Shown here piece after piece: positions 61,864 to 64,000 of a stretch of 64,000 nt of DNA. The stretch's first letter is position 1, and each line of letters begins with the position of its first letter. The DNA is from JADCRZ01 sp041751095 (GTDB taxonomy: Bacteria > Bacteroidota > Bacteroidia > Chitinophagales > Chitinophagaceae), in NCBI GenBank assembly GCA_041751095.1, contig JBGSYC010000091.1, positions 1-64,000 of the forward strand, read 5' to 3'. The notes under the pieces were generated by a model. It saw only the letters and a list, made by a program, of their open reading frames with translations. It was not told where the DNA came from and made no database searches. Made by a program: the position numbers and the translations under genes.

Positions 61864-61893
61864 GACAAGAGTTAAAAGAGTGTAGAAATATTA

Positions 61894-61901
61894 CAAAATT
61901 A
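61894..61901 (-). promoter_or_regulatory. Promoter box of purB
   Basis: Minus strand TAATTTTG, an exact TAnnTTTG match, about 30 bases upstream of the purB ATG. The remaining 220 bases up to mqnA, the other side of this divergent region, contain no further gene; CTAATTTAG near 62020 is one mismatch from a box for mqnA. Confidence 0.45.
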
Positions 61902-62124
61902 ATTTAAACCATTCATATTCATGAATTTTGGGCAGATGGCAAAAAGCGGGATCGTGTTCATTATTAATTTTGAAAGGGGACTTTTTAAATCTTATACTAT
62001 TAATTGGGTAAGAGATATCTAATTTAGCGGCGTAATGCCACGAACGGGCATCGGCGTAAGAATGTACCAATGTAAGGAAGCGATCAATATACTACCGGCA
62101 TGGCGCTTCGGTCAATAAAACAAT

Positions 62125-62868
62125 ATGCATAAAAAAATACGGGTTGGAGCCGTTAGTTACCTGAATACCAAACCGTTGATCTACGGCTTTGAAGCCGGGA
62201 TGATGAAAGAGGATATCGAATTGATCTATGATTATCCCGCCCGTATCGCCCGGATGTTGCTGCATAATGAAATTGACCTCGGATTAGTGCCTGTTGCTAT
62301 CTTACCCCGGCTCAAAGAGGGGCATATTATCACTGATTATTGCATCGGTTCTGAAGGGGCGGTAGGATCGGTATGTATATTCAGCGAAGTAAAATTAGCA
62401 GAGGCGGAAAAGGTATTATTGGATTATCAAAGCCGCACATCGGTTTGCCTGGTAAAGATATTGCTGAAAGAATACTGGAATCTCCGGCCCGAATTGATCG
62501 ATGCAGGGAAAAATTTCCGGGATAAGATCACCGGGAAAACCGCCGGACTGGTCATTGGCGACAGGGCGTTTGAACAACGGCAAATATCGCCGTATGTTTA
62601 CGACCTGGGGTTTTATTGGAAAGAATATACCGGTTTGCCTTTTGTTTTTGCGGCCTGGGTCAGCAATAAGAAACTTGATGAAGCTTTTACCTCTTCGTTT
62701 AACGATGCCTGTAAGGCCGGACTCGGCAGGATCGATGAAATAGTCAATAACATCCCATACCCCTTATTCGATCTAAAGAAGTATTATACCGAATATGTCA
62801 GCTACGATTTCAATACGGATAAGAAGCAGGGAATGAAACTTTTTCTCGAAAAGCTATCTTCGCTTTAA
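62125..62868 (+). CDS. mqnA: Chorismate dehydratase of the futalosine menaquinone pathway
   Basis: 247 residues, a periplasmic-binding-protein fold without signal peptide, cytosolic. The N-terminal RVGAVSYLNTKPLIYGFE block is characteristic of MqnA; EIDLGLVPVAILPRLKEG, SRTSVCLVKILLKEYW and GLVIGDRAFEQ follow the family. It dehydrates chorismate to 3-enolpyruvylbenzoate, so menaquinone is made by the futalosine route and competes for chorismate with the aromatic operon at the left of the window. Its last 15 bases overlap the 3' end of the convergent flippase gene. Confidence 0.94.
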   Translation: MHKKIRVGAVSYLNTKPLIYGFEAGMMKEDIELIYDYPARIARMLLHNEIDLGLVPVAILPRLKEGHIITDYCIGSEGAVGSVCIFSEVKLAEAEKVLLDYQSRTSVCLVKILLKEYWNLRPELIDAGKNFRDKITGKTAGLVIGDRAFEQRQISPYVYDLGFYWKEYTGLPFVFAAWVSNKKLDEAFTSSFNDACKAGLGRIDEIVNNIPYPLFDLKKYYTEYVSYDFNTDKKQGMKLFLEKLSSL

Positions 62869-64000
62869 CCGTGTTTTGACAGATTCAAGAACGGGTTTGA
62901 AATCGGGTGTAAGATTGAATACATACACTAAAGTGATGAAGATTCCGGAGAATACAACAGAGCGGGTTATCATTCCTCCCCACCCGCTGAAGCCCGAAAA
63001 AAGCCTGTAAACGATATAGTATATGATAACGGCGCCGAGAATGGTCCAGATTGTTTTTTCATTAAAGGGCTGCATTCTGTACCTGACGTAAATAAACACG
63101 ATGCGTATGATATTATAAATACTGATCGCGATAACATTTGAATATGCTGCGCCGATGATCCCGTATCGCCTTACCAGGAAGTAATTTAACGGGAATGCCA
63201 GGGCAAGAAGGATGACACCACTGTAGAATTCAAACCGCCATGCAGGTGAAGTGTACAGCAGTTGGCTGTTAACGCCTGTTCCCATGTCTATGATCCTGGT
63301 TATGCCTAAGAGAAGAATTACGTTTTTGCCGGTTTCATAAGCACTGTCCATCCGCAACAGGTCATAGGCATTGTCAACATTCAGCCAGATATTAAAGAAA
63401 ATAAAAAGGGAAATGATAAGGAGATTAATGGAGCTTCGCGTGTATATGCGTTTGATTTCTGCATAATTAAAATCTTTCCACGCCTGCGACATGTAGGGAG
63501 TGGCAATTGCTGCAATGCCGCGCTGCGGTACCTGTACAACCGTTGCAATGTATTGAGACAAGGTATAAATTCCTAATTGCTGCAGGCCTAACTGGCTGGT
63601 GATTGAAATGCTGTCGATCTGCTGAGCAACCGTATGTATAACTATCCCGAAGAATATGTAACTAATGAACAGGGCCATTTCCTTTCCTTTCTTCCGTGTT
63701 ACTTTGCTGATTTTAAATACAAAATGCAGGCTTTTTTGCTTGTTCAGGTACGCGAATAATAAAAATGCCGTAACCCCGTAAATACAAGCAAACAGCTTTA
63801 CGAATACATCAAAAGGGATAACTTTAAAAATGTATAACAAAATAAGCAGGGTAGTACATACCCGCACAAGGCCTTCGCGCAGAAAGTTTGGAAATACGGT
63901 TTTCTTGTGTATCGCAGCATGTGCTTCAAGGATAGAAAATACGAGGAAAAAGAAAGTGAACGGGAATAGCCAGAAATAATAGTCAACGAGCTGGGGTGAT
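62854..64000 (-). CDS. Polysaccharide flippase (Wzx/MATE-like), 5' end beyond window
   Basis: The frame stays open to the right edge of the window (at least 381 residues), so the start lies outside. About nine to ten hydrophobic segments remain, for example TFFFLVFSILEAHA, LFISYIFFGIVIHTVAQQID, LIISLFIFFNIWL and FPLNYFLVRRYGIIGAAYSN. Together with the C-terminal IIGAAYSNVIAISIYNIIR block typical of Wzx flippases this points to the oligosaccharide flippase/MVF superfamily that moves lipid-linked sugar units across the inner membrane. No glycosyltransferase is within view to say which polysaccharide. It overlaps mqnA by 15 bases at its stop. Confidence 0.8.
   Translation of the reverse strand, partial: SPQLVDYYFWLFPFTFFFLVFSILEAHAAIHKKTVFPNFLREGLVRVCTTLLILLYIFKVIPFDVFVKLFACIYGVTAFLLFAYLNKQKSLHFVFKISKVTRKKGKEMALFISYIFFGIVIHTVAQQIDSISITSQLGLQQLGIYTLSQYIATVVQVPQRGIAAIATPYMSQAWKDFNYAEIKRIYTRSSINLLIISLFIFFNIWLNVDNAYDLLRMDSAYETGKNVILLLGITRIIDMGTGVNSQLLYTSPAWRFEFYSGVILLALAFPLNYFLVRRYGIIGAAYSNVIAISIYNIIRIVFIYVRYRMQPFNEKTIWTILGAVIIYYIVYRLFSGFSGWGGMITRSVVFSGIFITLVYVFNLTPDFKPVLESVKTRLKRR

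Noticed and set aside
62041..62124. Small gene or RNA upstream of mqnA
   Set aside because: Short open stretches only, no start plus family match, no stable conserved-looking hairpin.

Overview
The window comes from a chromosome of the phylum Bacteroidota, most likely family Chitinophagaceae or a close relative; the genus cannot be fixed from the sequence. Reasons: a C-terminal type IX secretion sorting domain, exact TAnnTTTG promoter boxes in front of several genes, few Shine-Dalgarno-like sites, the futalosine gene mqnA, a DAHP synthase fused to chorismate mutase, and DUF1080 and Gfo/Idh oxidoreductase genes typical of the group. It is mostly ordinary core and metabolic chromosome with four repeat-rich intergenic islands. 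No rRNA, tRNA, CRISPR array or intact prophage was seen.

Layout. 1-1.5 kb: a decayed tyrosine recombinase with a duplicated N-terminal module. 1.5-11.4 kb (minus strand): aromatic amino-acid genes read as leader peptide, pheA, aminotransferase, tyrA, a DEAD-box helicase, DAHP synthase/chorismate mutase, aroB, aroA, aroC. In front of pheA is an apparent transcription attenuator: a 27-codon leader with an LFYFYYYF run followed by a strong intrinsic terminator. 11.5-15.4 kb: a conserved hypothetical, a T9SS cargo protein, and murQ with an amino-sugar kinase (peptidoglycan recycling). 15.5-24.7 kb: CtpA-type protease, Tex, cystathionine beta-synthase, a BtuF-like receptor, a kinase-like unknown and class II fructose-bisphosphate aldolase. 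25-28.5 kb: a baeRF-like protein and an ABC exporter.

28.6-42.5 kb is a carbohydrate block: kduI, a DUF1080/Gfo-Idh pair for 3-keto sugars, a complete L-rhamnose pathway (rhaT, aldolase-dehydrogenase fusion rhaEW, rhaM, rhaI, rhamnulokinase), then lutA, lutB, a small ORF and lutC. Together they would take rhamnose to DHAP and L-lactate and then oxidise the lactate to pyruvate. KduI suggests an overall link to rhamnogalacturonan or other uronate-containing glycans. No dedicated regulator or SusC/SusD pair is present.

42.6-64 kb: exported MsrA and MsrB, a Crp-like regulator, an orphan histidine kinase, two envelope proteins (one a 1049-residue OmpA-type protein), a VIT1/CCC1 transporter, ornithine aminotransferase, a LacX-like epimerase, prfC, a secreted S9 peptidase, purB, mqnA and the 3' part of a polysaccharide flippase cut by the window edge.

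The most interesting signals are the Phe/Tyr attenuator; a dispersed structured repeat present twice (near 22 kb and 44 kb) whose inverted arms show a compensatory base change; 7-bp tandem repeats lying at the 3' ends of several genes; and a direct/inverted repeat compound near 52.6-53.0 kb.
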